Of a stretch of 7,433 nt of DNA, positions 1-6,273 are shown in pieces. Positions within the stretch are counted from its first letter, which is position 1. Every line of letters starts with the position of its first letter. The notes below the pieces were generated by a model, which saw only the letters and a program-made list of their open reading frames with translations, searched no databases and was not told the DNA's origin. The translations under genes and the position numbers were made by a program. Source of the stretch: Candidatus Dormiibacterota bacterium (GTDB lineage: Bacteria > Chloroflexota > Dormibacteria > Aeolococcales > Aeolococcaceae). Where the stretch lies: positions 1 to 7,433 of the forward strand of contig JAFAJR010000101.1 in the NCBI GenBank assembly GCA_019236085.1, read 5' to 3'.

Positions 1-713
1 GGGCGCAGCGTTGCGGTGGCAAGGTCCGCCTGCGACCCGGCGTTCGAGGCGATGGAATGCGCCGGGTTCGCCGAGGCGCTGGCGCTTGCGGAAGCGCTCG
101 GGCTGGGATGTGGCGACGCGGTGGCCGTCGGCGATGCGCTGGCTGACGCGGCGGGTGACGCGACGCACGTAGTGGAGGCAGGGCAGGGCGTTGCCGTCGG
201 TGAGCCGCTTGAGTTGGCGGCGGACGCCCCCACCAGCGCACCCACACCGAAGGTGACGAAGGTCGAAACGAAATACGCCACCAGCCCGACAACTATCGAT
301 TCGATGGGCCGCAGCGCGCGGCGTTCGTGCGTGACGTACCGAGCCCCGAACGGCGCGATGACCGACGCCACGAGCAGCGAGATGGGGTTGAGGAAGACGA
401 CGTACTCCCAGAGCGGCGCCTTCGGCACGCCGCTGCTGGTGGCCGGCGCGAAGGCCCACTGCAGCGCGGTGATGACCACCTCCAACACCGCCAGGAACCC
501 GATGAGCACGGCATACGACTGACGGGACCACATCTCGTCGGGCGGCGGCGCTGCAGCAGCCGCGGCCTTGGCGCGCTGCGGCTGCGGCGACGGTTTCGCC
601 GGCTGGTTACCTTGCGTGCTCTGCGCCGTCTGCTTGTTCAGCTGCGCGTCGGCACGCACCCGGCTCCCCGCGGGACGCCGCGAGCGCTTGCGCGGCGGGT
701 TCGGTCTGGGCAC
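1..713 (-). CDS. Three-helix membrane protein with Ser/Ala-rich extracellular linker (partial, N-terminal part only)
   Basis: I read this gene directly from the minus strand. It starts with GTG at 713-711, overlapping the lepA TAG stop by one base (TAGTG), and stays open for 237 codons to the left edge. Residues 1-60 are basic and Pro/Ala/Gln-rich with no signal peptide (starts MPRPNPPRKRSRRPAGSR), so the N-terminus is probably cytoplasmic. Three hydrophobic segments follow: about 67-89, 102-123 and 138-164. The basic loop GARYVTHERRALRP (123-136) between helices 2 and 3 fits an inside location, which puts the part after helix 3 outside the cell. From about 163 to 215 the chain is low complexity, mostly Ser, Ala, Pro and Thr, with a run of five Ser-Ala dipeptides near 206-215. 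Such linkers usually tether an exported domain; that domain is beyond the window. An internal Met at residue 61 (533-531) is an alternative start just before helix 1. I do not recognise the family. The one-base overlap suggests co-transcription with lepA. Confidence 0.72.
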   Translation of the reverse strand, partial: MPRPNPPRKRSRRPAGSRVRADAQLNKQTAQSTQGNQPAKPSPQPQRAKAAAAAAPPPDEMWSRQSYAVLIGFLAVLEVVITALQWAFAPATSSGVPKAPLWEYVVFLNPISLLVASVIAPFGARYVTHERRALRPIESIVVGLVAYFVSTFVTFGVGALVGASAANSSGSPTATPCPASTTCVASPAASASASPTATASPHPSPSASASASASANPAHSIASNAGSQADLATATLR

Positions 714-2524
714 TACTGCTCGTCCATCTTGAGCACCGCCATGAACGCCTCCTGCGGGATCTCCACGTTGCCCACGCGCTTCATGCGTCGTTTGCCCTCT
801 CGCTGCTTCTCGAGGAGCTTGCGCTTGCGCGTGATATCACCGCCATAACACTTGGCCAGCACGTCCTTGCGCATCGCCGACACAGTCTCGCGGGCGATGA
901 TCTTGCCCCCGATCGCCGCTTGGATTGGCACTTCGAACAACTGGCGAGGGATCAGCTTACGCAAGCGTTCAGCCAGTCTGCGTCCCTGCTCGCGGGCTCG
1001 CTCGCGGTGGACGATCATGCTGAGCGCGTCGACACGCTGGCCGCCGACCAGGATGTCAAGCTTCACCAGATCGGCAGCGCGGAAGGCGGCGATCTCGTAG
1101 TCCAGCGAGGCGTACCCGCGGCTGCGCGACTTCAGCTGATCGTAGAAGTCGTGGATGATCTCACCCAACGGCAGATCGTAGGTGAGCACCACACGGTCGC
1201 CCGGCTGGTAGTCCATGCCTTTGAACTCGCCACGCCGCTCCTGGCACAGCTCCATCAGGGCGCCGACGTGCTCGCTCGGCACAATGATGGTGGCCTTTGT
1301 CCGCGGCTCTTCGATGTCTTCGATCGCCGACGGGTCGGGCAGCAGCTCCGGGTTGTCCACCACGACGACACTGCCGTCGCGCAGGACAACGCGGTACTCC
1401 ACCGTCGGTGCGGTGGTGATGAGCTCGAGCGAGAATTCGCGCTCCAGCCGTTCCTGCACGATCTCCATGTGCAGCAGGCCCAGGAAGCCGCAGCGGAACC
1501 CGAAGCCGAGAGCGACGGAGGACTCGGGTTCGTACACCAATGAGGCATCGTTGAGGTTGAGCTTTCCCAACGCTTCTTTGAGGTTCTCCACGTCACCGCT
1601 GTCGATGGGGAAGATGCCGGCGAACACCATAGGCGTGACGGCACGGTAGCCCGGAAGGGCGGCGCGCGCGGGCCGCGCCGCGTCGGTGACGGTGTCACCC
1701 ACCTTGCTGTCGCCCACGTTCTTGATGGAGGCGACGACGTAGCCGACCTCGCCGCAGGCCAGCTCCTTCGCCGCACTCATCGCAGGTGAGAAGGTGCCCA
1801 CCTCATCCACCACGAACTCGCGCCCCGAGGACATCATGCGTATACGCATGCCGCCGCTGATGCTGCCGTCGAAGAGCCTGAGGTACACGATCACGCCGCG
1901 GTACGCGTCGTACTTGGCGTCGAAGATGAGCGCCTTCAGCGGCGCCGCGGGATCGCCGCGTGGCGGTGGGATGCGACGAACCACCGCCTCCAGCACCTCG
2001 TCGACACCGGTGCCCTGGCGCGCGCTGGTGAGGACCGCGGCGTCGCCGTCCAGCCCGATGACCTCCGATATCTCGCGACGCACCAGGTCCGGGTCCGCGG
2101 CCGGGAGGTCGATCTTGTTGATGACAGGGACGATCTCGAGGTTGTTGTCGATCGCCTGGTAGACATTCGCGAGGGTCTGCGCCTCCACACCCTGCGATGC
2201 ATCCACCACGAGCAGCGCTCCCTCACAGGCCGCCAGCGAACGCGACACCTCGTAGGAGAAATCGACATGTCCCGGCGTGTCGATTAGGTTCAGCTCGTAG
2301 CGCTCGCCGTCCTGTGCCGTGTATGCAAGGCGCACTGCCTGGGCCTTGATGGTGATGCCGCGCTCGCGCTCCAGGTCGAGCTGATCGAGCAGCTGGTCCT
2401 GCATGTCACGCGGCGCCACAGTGCCGGTCGCTTCCAGCAGGCGGTCCGCGAGGGTCGACTTGCCGTGGTCGATGTGGGCGATGATCGAGAAATTGCGGAT
2501 GTGATCCTGGGGCACGAGCCGCAT
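713..2524 (-). CDS. lepA: Elongation factor 4 (LepA), ribosomal back-translocase GTPase
   Basis: LepA is a cytoplasmic translational GTPase that binds ribosomes and is known for promoting back-translocation and helping translation or subunit biogenesis under stress. The 603-residue product, starting MRLVPQDHIRNFSIIAHIDHGKS, has the family's usual length of about 600. G1 AHIDHGKS is at 16-23, switch-I RGITI at 55-59, G3 DTPGH at 82-86 with the catalytic-type His86, G4 NKID at 136-139, and a G5-like TSARQG further on. EF-G-like domains II, III and V follow. The LepA-specific C-terminal domain is intact, with AKCYGGDITRKRKLL near 557-571 and the IPQEAF motif before the end. I chose the ATG at 2524-2522 because LepA proteins normally begin a few residues before HIRNF. 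The frame is open 37 codons further upstream, but that stretch is not LepA-like. No good Shine-Dalgarno sequence precedes the ATG. A GC-rich hairpin lies just upstream, and a membrane-protein gene overlaps the stop. Confidence 0.97.
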   Translation of the reverse strand: MRLVPQDHIRNFSIIAHIDHGKSTLADRLLEATGTVAPRDMQDQLLDQLDLERERGITIKAQAVRLAYTAQDGERYELNLIDTPGHVDFSYEVSRSLAACEGALLVVDASQGVEAQTLANVYQAIDNNLEIVPVINKIDLPAADPDLVRREISEVIGLDGDAAVLTSARQGTGVDEVLEAVVRRIPPPRGDPAAPLKALIFDAKYDAYRGVIVYLRLFDGSISGGMRIRMMSSGREFVVDEVGTFSPAMSAAKELACGEVGYVVASIKNVGDSKVGDTVTDAARPARAALPGYRAVTPMVFAGIFPIDSGDVENLKEALGKLNLNDASLVYEPESSVALGFGFRCGFLGLLHMEIVQERLEREFSLELITTAPTVEYRVVLRDGSVVVVDNPELLPDPSAIEDIEEPRTKATIIVPSEHVGALMELCQERRGEFKGMDYQPGDRVVLTYDLPLGEIIHDFYDQLKSRSRGYASLDYEIAAFRAADLVKLDILVGGQRVDALSMIVHRERAREQGRRLAERLRKLIPRQLFEVPIQAAIGGKIIARETVSAMRKDVLAKCYGGDITRKRKLLEKQREGKRRMKRVGNVEIPQEAFMAVLKMDEQ

Positions 2525-2533
2525 GCTAAAGGT

Positions 2534-2558
2534 CGAAGGGGGGAAGGGTCCCCCTTCG
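2534..2558. repeat. Perfect 9-bp inverted repeat (hairpin) upstream of lepA
   Basis: CGAAGGGGG at 2534-2542 is exactly complementary to CCCCCTTCG at 2550-2558, with a 7-base loop. It ends about 10 bases upstream of the lepA ATG, so in a lepA transcript starting further upstream it would form a stable hairpin in the 5' leader. A second copy of the CCCCCTT arm lies at 2564-2570 and could compete for pairing. It may control lepA translation or be an operator, or it may be a by-product of local G-runs. Its function is not shown by the sequence. Confidence 0.6.
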
Positions 2559-2579
2559 CACAACCCCCTTCCGCACGGT

Positions 2580-2614
2580 GTCGGCTCCGGGGAAGTGAAT
2601 TCCCCTACGCCGAC
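2580..2614. repeat. Composite inverted repeat in the lepA/patatin divergent region
   Basis: Two nested stems share one axis. The outer stem is GTCGGC (2580-2585) with GCCGAC (2609-2614), and the inner stem is GGGGAA (2589-2594) with TTCCCC (2600-2605). Three bases separate the stems on each side, and the loop is 5 bases. The symmetric layout fits either a two-part operator for a dimeric regulator between the divergent genes or a structured RNA leader for lepA. I do not recognise the motif as the site of a known regulator. Confidence 0.55.
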
Positions 2615-2629
2615 GGAACTTATGGGCGA

Positions 2630-2635
2630 TATCAT
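2630..2635 (+). promoter_or_regulatory. Candidate -10 box for a leaderless patatin transcript
   Basis: TATCAT matches the TATAAT consensus at 5 of 6 positions and the extended TANNNT pattern. It ends 6 bases before the GTG at 2642, which is the spacing expected if transcription starts on the start codon itself. No convincing -35 hexamer is seen about 17 bases upstream. This is inferred from spacing and motif only. Confidence 0.38.
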
Positions 2636-2641
2636 CGAGGC

Positions 2642-3901
2642 GTGCCTGCTGTGAACGGCTCGCGGCCGTTGCCGCGGCGTGGGAAGGAGAGGCCCGACGC
2701 CGGCAAGCGAGCGCTGGTGCTCGCCGGGGGTGGCATCACCGGTCTGACCTACGAGATCGGTGCGCTGCGTGCGCTCGACGACGTGCTGGTCGGCGCCACC
2801 GTCAACGATTTCGACATCTACGTCGGCACGAGTGCCGGATCAATGGTGTCGGCGTTGCTGGCCAACGGCGTCACGCCGACCGACCTGGCGCTCGGCCTCG
2901 AGGGTTCCAACAGGCTACTGCGCTCACCGACCATGTGGACCATCTACCGTCCCAACGTCGGTGAGATGGCGCGCCGGATGCTGAAGATCCCGCAGCTGGT
3001 GCGCGAGGCGGTGTGGGAGGTGACGCGACACCCCTCGCGGCTCAATCCGCTCGACATCATCGGCATGCTCACGCCGCTGCTGCCGTCGGGCTTCTTCACC
3101 TCGAGCGAGCTCAACCGCTATCTGGAGTCGCTGTTCACCAGCGAAGGGCTGGTCGACGACTTCCGGGCCCTGGAGTCGGAGCTGCACATCGTCACATGCG
3201 CGATCGACAGCGGCGAGCGCGTGATCTTCTCGCGCTTCCAGCACGAGGACACGCCGATCAGCCTGGCGTGCGCCGCCAGCAGCGCCATCCCCATGCTGTT
3301 CAAGCCGGTGCGCATCGACGGTGTCGACTACGTGGACGGTGGCATCAAGGGGATCTCGGCAATCGACGTGGCCGTCGACCGTGGTGCAACTCTCATCGTC
3401 GTCATCAATCCTGTTGTGCCGGTGGACACGCGCCGTCTCGATGCACCCGCCGCGATGCGAGGACGCCTCGGCGACCACCTCTCAGACACCGGCATGCGCG
3501 GCATCTACAACCAGGTGATGCGCGGCATGCTGCACGACGGCATGCTCGACCATATTCGCCTGGTGCGTGAGCGGCACCCCGACGTGGACATCCTGCTGAT
3601 CGAACCGCGCGCCGATGACGAGAAGATGTTCTTTCACGAGCTGATGTCGTTCTCGGCCCGTCTCATGGTCATGCAGCACGGCTACGAGTCGGTGAGCAAC
3701 GGCCTGCAGGACACCTGGGGCTATCTGCGGCGCATCCTGCCGAAGCACGGCATCCACATCACGCGCAAGCACGTCGACCGCAAACCGTCGGATGTGCCGG
3801 TGAGCACCATCGAGAGCGGGCCGCGGCTGCTCCGCGCCCTGCGGCACACCGTGTTCGACCGCCGGCCCCGTGTGCAGGTGGTCGACGACGACGTCGCCTG
3901 A
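2642..3901 (+). CDS. Patatin-like phospholipase (serine lipid acyl hydrolase)
   Basis: The 419-residue product belongs to the patatin-like family, which cleaves acyl chains from phospholipids or other lipids with a Ser-Asp dyad. All family marks are present. The oxyanion-hole glycine motif GGGITG is at 29-34 after a short beta strand (ALVLA). The nucleophile elbow GTSAG is at 62-66 with Ser64, and the DGG motif is at 232-234 with Asp232 as catalytic partner. About 20 basic, Pro/Gly-rich residues precede the domain, and no signal peptide or clear membrane helix is seen, so a cytoplasmic or peripheral membrane location is likely. The region after the dyad (about 250-419) is helical and probably forms a lid or a substrate-specific part; the substrate cannot be told. 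GTG at 2642 is preferred because TATCAT at 2630 fits a leaderless start. GTG at 2651, ten bases after GAGG, is the alternative. It is divergent from lepA and converges with the next gene. Confidence 0.9.
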   Translation: MPAVNGSRPLPRRGKERPDAGKRALVLAGGGITGLTYEIGALRALDDVLVGATVNDFDIYVGTSAGSMVSALLANGVTPTDLALGLEGSNRLLRSPTMWTIYRPNVGEMARRMLKIPQLVREAVWEVTRHPSRLNPLDIIGMLTPLLPSGFFTSSELNRYLESLFTSEGLVDDFRALESELHIVTCAIDSGERVIFSRFQHEDTPISLACAASSAIPMLFKPVRIDGVDYVDGGIKGISAIDVAVDRGATLIVVINPVVPVDTRRLDAPAAMRGRLGDHLSDTGMRGIYNQVMRGMLHDGMLDHIRLVRERHPDVDILLIEPRADDEKMFFHELMSFSARLMVMQHGYESVSNGLQDTWGYLRRILPKHGIHITRKHVDRKPSDVPVSTIESGPRLLRALRHTVFDRRPRVQVVDDDVA

Positions 3902-3903
3902 GG

Positions 3904-4530
3904 CTAGGCGGCTTCCCAGACGCGGAGCGCGTTCACCTGGTCGCGCTGTTCGAGGAGCCGCGCGCGGCGATCGAGCAGCGCCGAGCACGGCCCGGCGGCA
4001 TCGGCGTAGTCATCGAGCGCGCTCACCACGTCATCGCTGAGCGGCAGCGATCCAAAGTTGAGCGAGACGTTGCTGTAGCCGAATTCTTTGAACAGATCGT
4101 CGAAGGGCTTACCGAGGACGTCGACGTCGCCGCGCACGTCGAAGGGCAGCTCCTTGGGGCCTGAGCTCCGCCCGACGGGCCGGAGGTCGCCCACTTCGGG
4201 AGCCGACGACGCGCGTGGCTGGCGGTGTGTCCACAGCCTGGAGTTGTCGAGTGACTGGTGTGTCATGGAGTCGGCGTCAGCGTTGAGCGCGCGCAGCCGG
4301 GCCTTCAGCATGGGCAGGCTGCCGGTCGCAGACAGACGGTGCGTCACTTCGGGCTGGGCCGAAACCACCTCGCGCGCCCTGGCGTCGAAGGCGGTGCGCA
4401 GCATCACTGCCAGCCCCTGCAAGGCACGGGCGAGCGCCGCGTCAGCGCGGCCCTGGACCTCGCGCAGGTCCTGCTCGCAGCGGCCGAGCTCGTCGTCAAG
4501 CGGTCGCGGTGCGTCATCCACGGGCCGCAT
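3904..4530 (-). CDS. Hypothetical helical protein, 208 residues
   Basis: I do not recognise this protein. It has no signal peptide or membrane segment and should be cytoplasmic. Residues 11-57 are charged and helix-forming (starting LDDELGRCEQDLREVQ) and could form a coiled coil. Residues 58-100 continue mixed and polar, and 101-125 is a disordered-looking stretch rich in Arg, Ser and Pro. Residues 128-180 look folded, with Phe/Leu-rich segments (DDLFKEFGYSNVSLNFGSL). The C-terminus, 183-205, is another charged helix (LLDRRARLLEQRDQV). GC and codon bias match the neighbours, which supports a real gene over an artefact. ATG at 4530 is listed. However, GGTGAG lies directly before it, so the GTG nine bases inside (4521-4519) has better ribosome-binding spacing. 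Its stop lies two bases from that of the convergent patatin gene. It follows the chelatase operon on the same strand after a 105-base gap and may or may not be part of it. Confidence 0.68.
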   Translation of the reverse strand: MRPVDDAPRPLDDELGRCEQDLREVQGRADAALARALQGLAVMLRTAFDARAREVVSAQPEVTHRLSATGSLPMLKARLRALNADADSMTHQSLDNSRLWTHRQPRASSAPEVGDLRPVGRSSGPKELPFDVRGDVDVLGKPFDDLFKEFGYSNVSLNFGSLPLSDDVVSALDDYADAAGPCSALLDRRARLLEQRDQVNALRVWEAA

Positions 4531-4590
4531 CTCACCACGGCTGTTGACGCAAACCAGTGGCGGGGAGGGCGACGTCTGTGTAAAGACTTG

Positions 4591-4619
4591 CGAAGGGGCT
4601 GTGGTGAGCCGCGCCTTCG
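4591..4619 (-). terminator. Possible hairpin terminator after the chelatase operon
   Basis: CGAAGG (4591-4596) pairs with CCTTCG (4614-4619), and GGCT (4597-4600) pairs with AGCC (4607-4610). The loop is 6 bases and there is a 3-base bulge. Read on the minus strand it lies 17 bases after the stop of the 78-residue protein and is followed by CAAGTCTTTAC, which has only a short T run. It could be a weak or attenuating terminator, or a structured leader for the 208-residue gene downstream. Confidence 0.33.
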
Positions 4620-4635
4620 ATACGACGGATCTGCT

Positions 4636-4872
4636 TCAGGAGCGCGGAGCCGGGGGCGCGGCCGGCTCGTCCACGTAGCTGCGCCTCCCGGACGACGGGT
4701 CCATGTACACGCGCTGGCGACGCCCCGTCTCGGGGTCGACCACCACCTCTGACGTCGGCACCTGGCCGGGCGACGACACGTTGCTGTGATACCGCTCACG
4801 CCGCGTCACCAGCCACGCGATGCTGATCCCCAGCACCACGAGGAACGCCAGACCGCTGATGACCGCGCTCAC
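4636..4872 (-). CDS. Small single-pass membrane protein, 78 residues
   Basis: This small gene starts with GTG at 4872-4870, giving a GTGA overlap with the stop of the YbjQ gene, and ends at TGA 4638-4636. Such 4-base overlaps usually mean translational coupling, so I chose this start over the longer upstream open frame, which only shadows the YbjQ gene. Residues 3-22 form one hydrophobic helix (AVISGLAFLVVLGISIAWLV), followed at once by the basic stop-transfer segment TRRERYH. This predicts N-out, C-in topology with a cytoplasmic tail of about 50 residues. The tail holds two degenerate copies of one short motif, DPETGRRQRVY (46-56) and DPSSGRRSYV (58-67), and ends in a Pro/Ala-rich stretch. 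I know no family that fits. As the last gene of the D-I-YbjQ cluster it might anchor or recruit one of those proteins at the membrane. Confidence 0.7.
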   Translation of the reverse strand: MSAVISGLAFLVVLGISIAWLVTRRERYHSNVSSPGQVPTSEVVVDPETGRRQRVYMDPSSGRRSYVDEPAAPPAPRS

Positions 4873-5192
4873 TGCACCGGTTCGATGACCACAGCGGTCC
4901 CGTAGGCGACGATCTCGCTCATGGTGTTGCCGATCTCGGACGAGTCGAATCGCATCATCACCACCGCGTTGGCGCCGGCGGCGGTCGCTGTTTCCACGAG
5001 CCGATCCACCGCCTGACGCCGCGCATCCTCCAGCAGCTTCACGTACGAACCCACCTCGCCGCCCACCAGGCCGCGAAAGCCCGCGGCGATGTTGCCGCCC
5101 AGGCCGCGGCTTCTGACGGTGAGGCCGAACACCTGCCCGATGACCCTGGTCACCTTGTTTCCGGGCACGTTCTCTGTGGTGGTAACGATCAT
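4869..5192 (-). CDS. YbjQ family protein (UPF0145, putative heavy-metal-binding domain)
   Basis: The 107-residue product matches the YbjQ/UPF0145 family in length (about 100-110) and pattern. Features are an N-terminal strand with TTTENVPG (4-11), the GQVFGLTVRSRG stretch (19-30), GGEVGSY (44-50), a central helix (52-71), GANAVVMMRFD (73-83), and a C-terminal AYGTAVVIEP (96-105). The family forms small alpha/beta oligomers and is often labelled heavy-metal-binding by homology, but the biochemical role is not firmly established. There is no His/Cys cluster here to support metal binding directly. AAGGAGG at 5205-5199 sits 6 bases from ATG 5192 and only 3 from GTG 5195, so ATG is preferred. That ribosome-binding site overlaps the stop of the upstream ATPase gene (TGAAGGAGG), and the YbjQ stop overlaps the next start. 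The gene is therefore embedded in the chelatase operon. Confidence 0.9.
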   Translation of the reverse strand: MIVTTTENVPGNKVTRVIGQVFGLTVRSRGLGGNIAAGFRGLVGGEVGSYVKLLEDARRQAVDRLVETATAAGANAVVMMRFDSSEIGNTMSEIVAYGTAVVIEPVQ

Positions 5193-5198
5193 CACGGT

Positions 5199-5205
5199 CC
5201 TCCTT
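5199..5205 (-). promoter_or_regulatory. Strong Shine-Dalgarno site for the YbjQ gene
   Basis: AAGGAGG on the minus strand is the best ribosome-binding site noticed in the window. It overlaps the TGA stop of the AAA+ ATPase gene by one base and sets the YbjQ start at ATG 5192 rather than GTG 5195. This suggests the YbjQ protein is made at higher rates than the upstream motor subunits. Confidence 0.75.
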
Positions 5206-6254
5206 CAATGCCCATCAGATGCTGTCCGCAGGATGTCGCCGATCTCCGCGAGCCCGCGCCGCGAACCACCAACTCCCGGCTTGAGCCGGTGCGCGAGCAC
5301 CATCGGCGCCACCTGTTCGACGTCGTCGAGCTCGACTCGCGACCTGTCCTCCAGCGCCGCGAGCGCCTGGGCACCCTTGCGCATGACGATGTCAGCGCGA
5401 TGGCCGTCAACCTCCAGCTCGATGCTCAACGAGGCGATTGAGACAAGGATGGCCCGATCCACAGCGACGTCTGAGAGCGTGGTCATTGCGCGCGAGATAC
5501 GCTCGGCTTCCTCACGTTCGCTGGCCGCGAACTGCTCGGCGAATGCGTCGGGGTCATCCTCGTACTGCTCGCGCCGCTCCACGATCTCCACGCGCCGGCG
5601 CACGTCGTGGATGCCGGTGACGTCGACGCAGAGACCGAAGCGATCGAGCAGCTGCGGCCGCAGCTCGCCCTCCTCCGGGTTCATGGTGCCGACCAGGATG
5701 AAGCGCGACGGATGCGAGATCGACACGCCCTCGCGCTCCACGGTGTTCTGCCCCATTGCCGCCGCGTCGAGCAGCACATCAACGATGTGATCGTCGAGCA
5801 GGTTCACCTCGTCGACGTAGAGGATGTTGCGATTCGCCTCGGCGAGCACGCCGGGCTCGAACTCCTTCTCGCCGCGCTTGATCGCGGCTTCGAGGTCGAT
5901 GGAACCCACGACGCGGTCCTCGGACGCGTTGATGGGCAGCTCCACAACGCGCATCTGGCGCTTGGCTCGGGGCAGTGTCTCGCCGGAATCGGTGCGTGCG
6001 GCGCACTCGAAGCACTGCACCTCAGTCTCCTCGGGCGGGCAGCCGAAGCGGCAGTCGCTGACGACATCGAGCTCAGGCAGGAGCCGCGCGAGCGCTCGGA
6101 CGGCTGTGGACTTCGCGGTGCCCTTCTCGCCGCGGATCAGCACACCGCCGATGGACGGATTCACCGCATTGAGCACGAGCGCCTGCTTCATCTGATCCTG
6201 GCCGACGATCGCAGTGAACGGAAAGGTGCTGCGTCCCGTGTACATCACATGCAT
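5205..6254 (-). CDS. Magnesium chelatase I subunit-like AAA+ ATPase (BchI/ChlI family)
   Basis: BchI/ChlI ATPases form hexameric rings that, with a D subunit, drive metal insertion into tetrapyrroles by the H subunit. The 349-residue product is the family's normal size and has every AAA+ element: entry motif FTAIVGQDQMK (13-23), Walker A GEKGTAKST (42-50), Walker B ILYVDE (144-149), sensor-1 GTMNPEEGELRPQLLDRF (189-206) with Asn192 and the arginine-finger candidate Arg205, and a C-terminal helical domain with GHRADI (284-289), Arg286 as sensor 2. Four cysteines at 68, 72, 81 and 84 (C-x3-C-x8-C-x2-C) lie in the loop after Walker A and may bind a metal. ATG 6254 is chosen because it leaves 19 bases to the upstream stop; ATG 6245 is the alternative, and the ribosome-binding site is weak. 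The gene follows the VWA subunit and precedes the YbjQ gene on one strand. No H subunit is in view, so the substrate could be Mg, Co or neither. Confidence 0.92.
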   Translation of the reverse strand: MHVMYTGRSTFPFTAIVGQDQMKQALVLNAVNPSIGGVLIRGEKGTAKSTAVRALARLLPELDVVSDCRFGCPPEETEVQCFECAARTDSGETLPRAKRQMRVVELPINASEDRVVGSIDLEAAIKRGEKEFEPGVLAEANRNILYVDEVNLLDDHIVDVLLDAAAMGQNTVEREGVSISHPSRFILVGTMNPEEGELRPQLLDRFGLCVDVTGIHDVRRRVEIVERREQYEDDPDAFAEQFAASEREEAERISRAMTTLSDVAVDRAILVSIASLSIELEVDGHRADIVMRKGAQALAALEDRSRVELDDVEQVAPMVLAHRLKPGVGGSRRGLAEIGDILRTASDGH

Positions 6255-6273
6255 TGTCGCAGGCGTAGCACGA

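Noticed and set aside
16..522. Forward open frame of 168 codons over the left membrane-protein gene
   Set aside because: The minus strand here gives a sensible protein with helices and linker starting at the lepA stop, while the forward product is an antisense shadow with no recognisable fold.
2525..2635. N-terminal extension of LepA by 37 residues
   Set aside because: The extension is Pro/Gly-rich, runs through two hairpins, and does not resemble LepA, which normally starts just before HIRNF.
3013..3570. Forward 185-codon frame inside the patatin gene
   Set aside because: It is a His/Arg/Ala-rich frame shift of a gene whose catalytic motifs are all in the other frame.
4591..4598. CGAAGGGG shared between the hairpin at 4591 and the hairpin arm at 2534
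   Set aside because: An 8-base G-rich match between two hairpins is weak evidence of a common element in DNA of this composition.
4531..4635. Possible promoter with TTGACG at 4544 on the plus strand
   Set aside because: No -10 box is found at a suitable distance, and no plus-strand gene follows it.
4636..5208. A 190-codon minus-strand frame spanning the YbjQ gene and the small membrane protein
   Set aside because: Its first two-thirds is an out-of-frame, Arg/Gly-rich reading of the YbjQ gene. Only the last 78 codons look like protein, and they have their own coupled GTG start.
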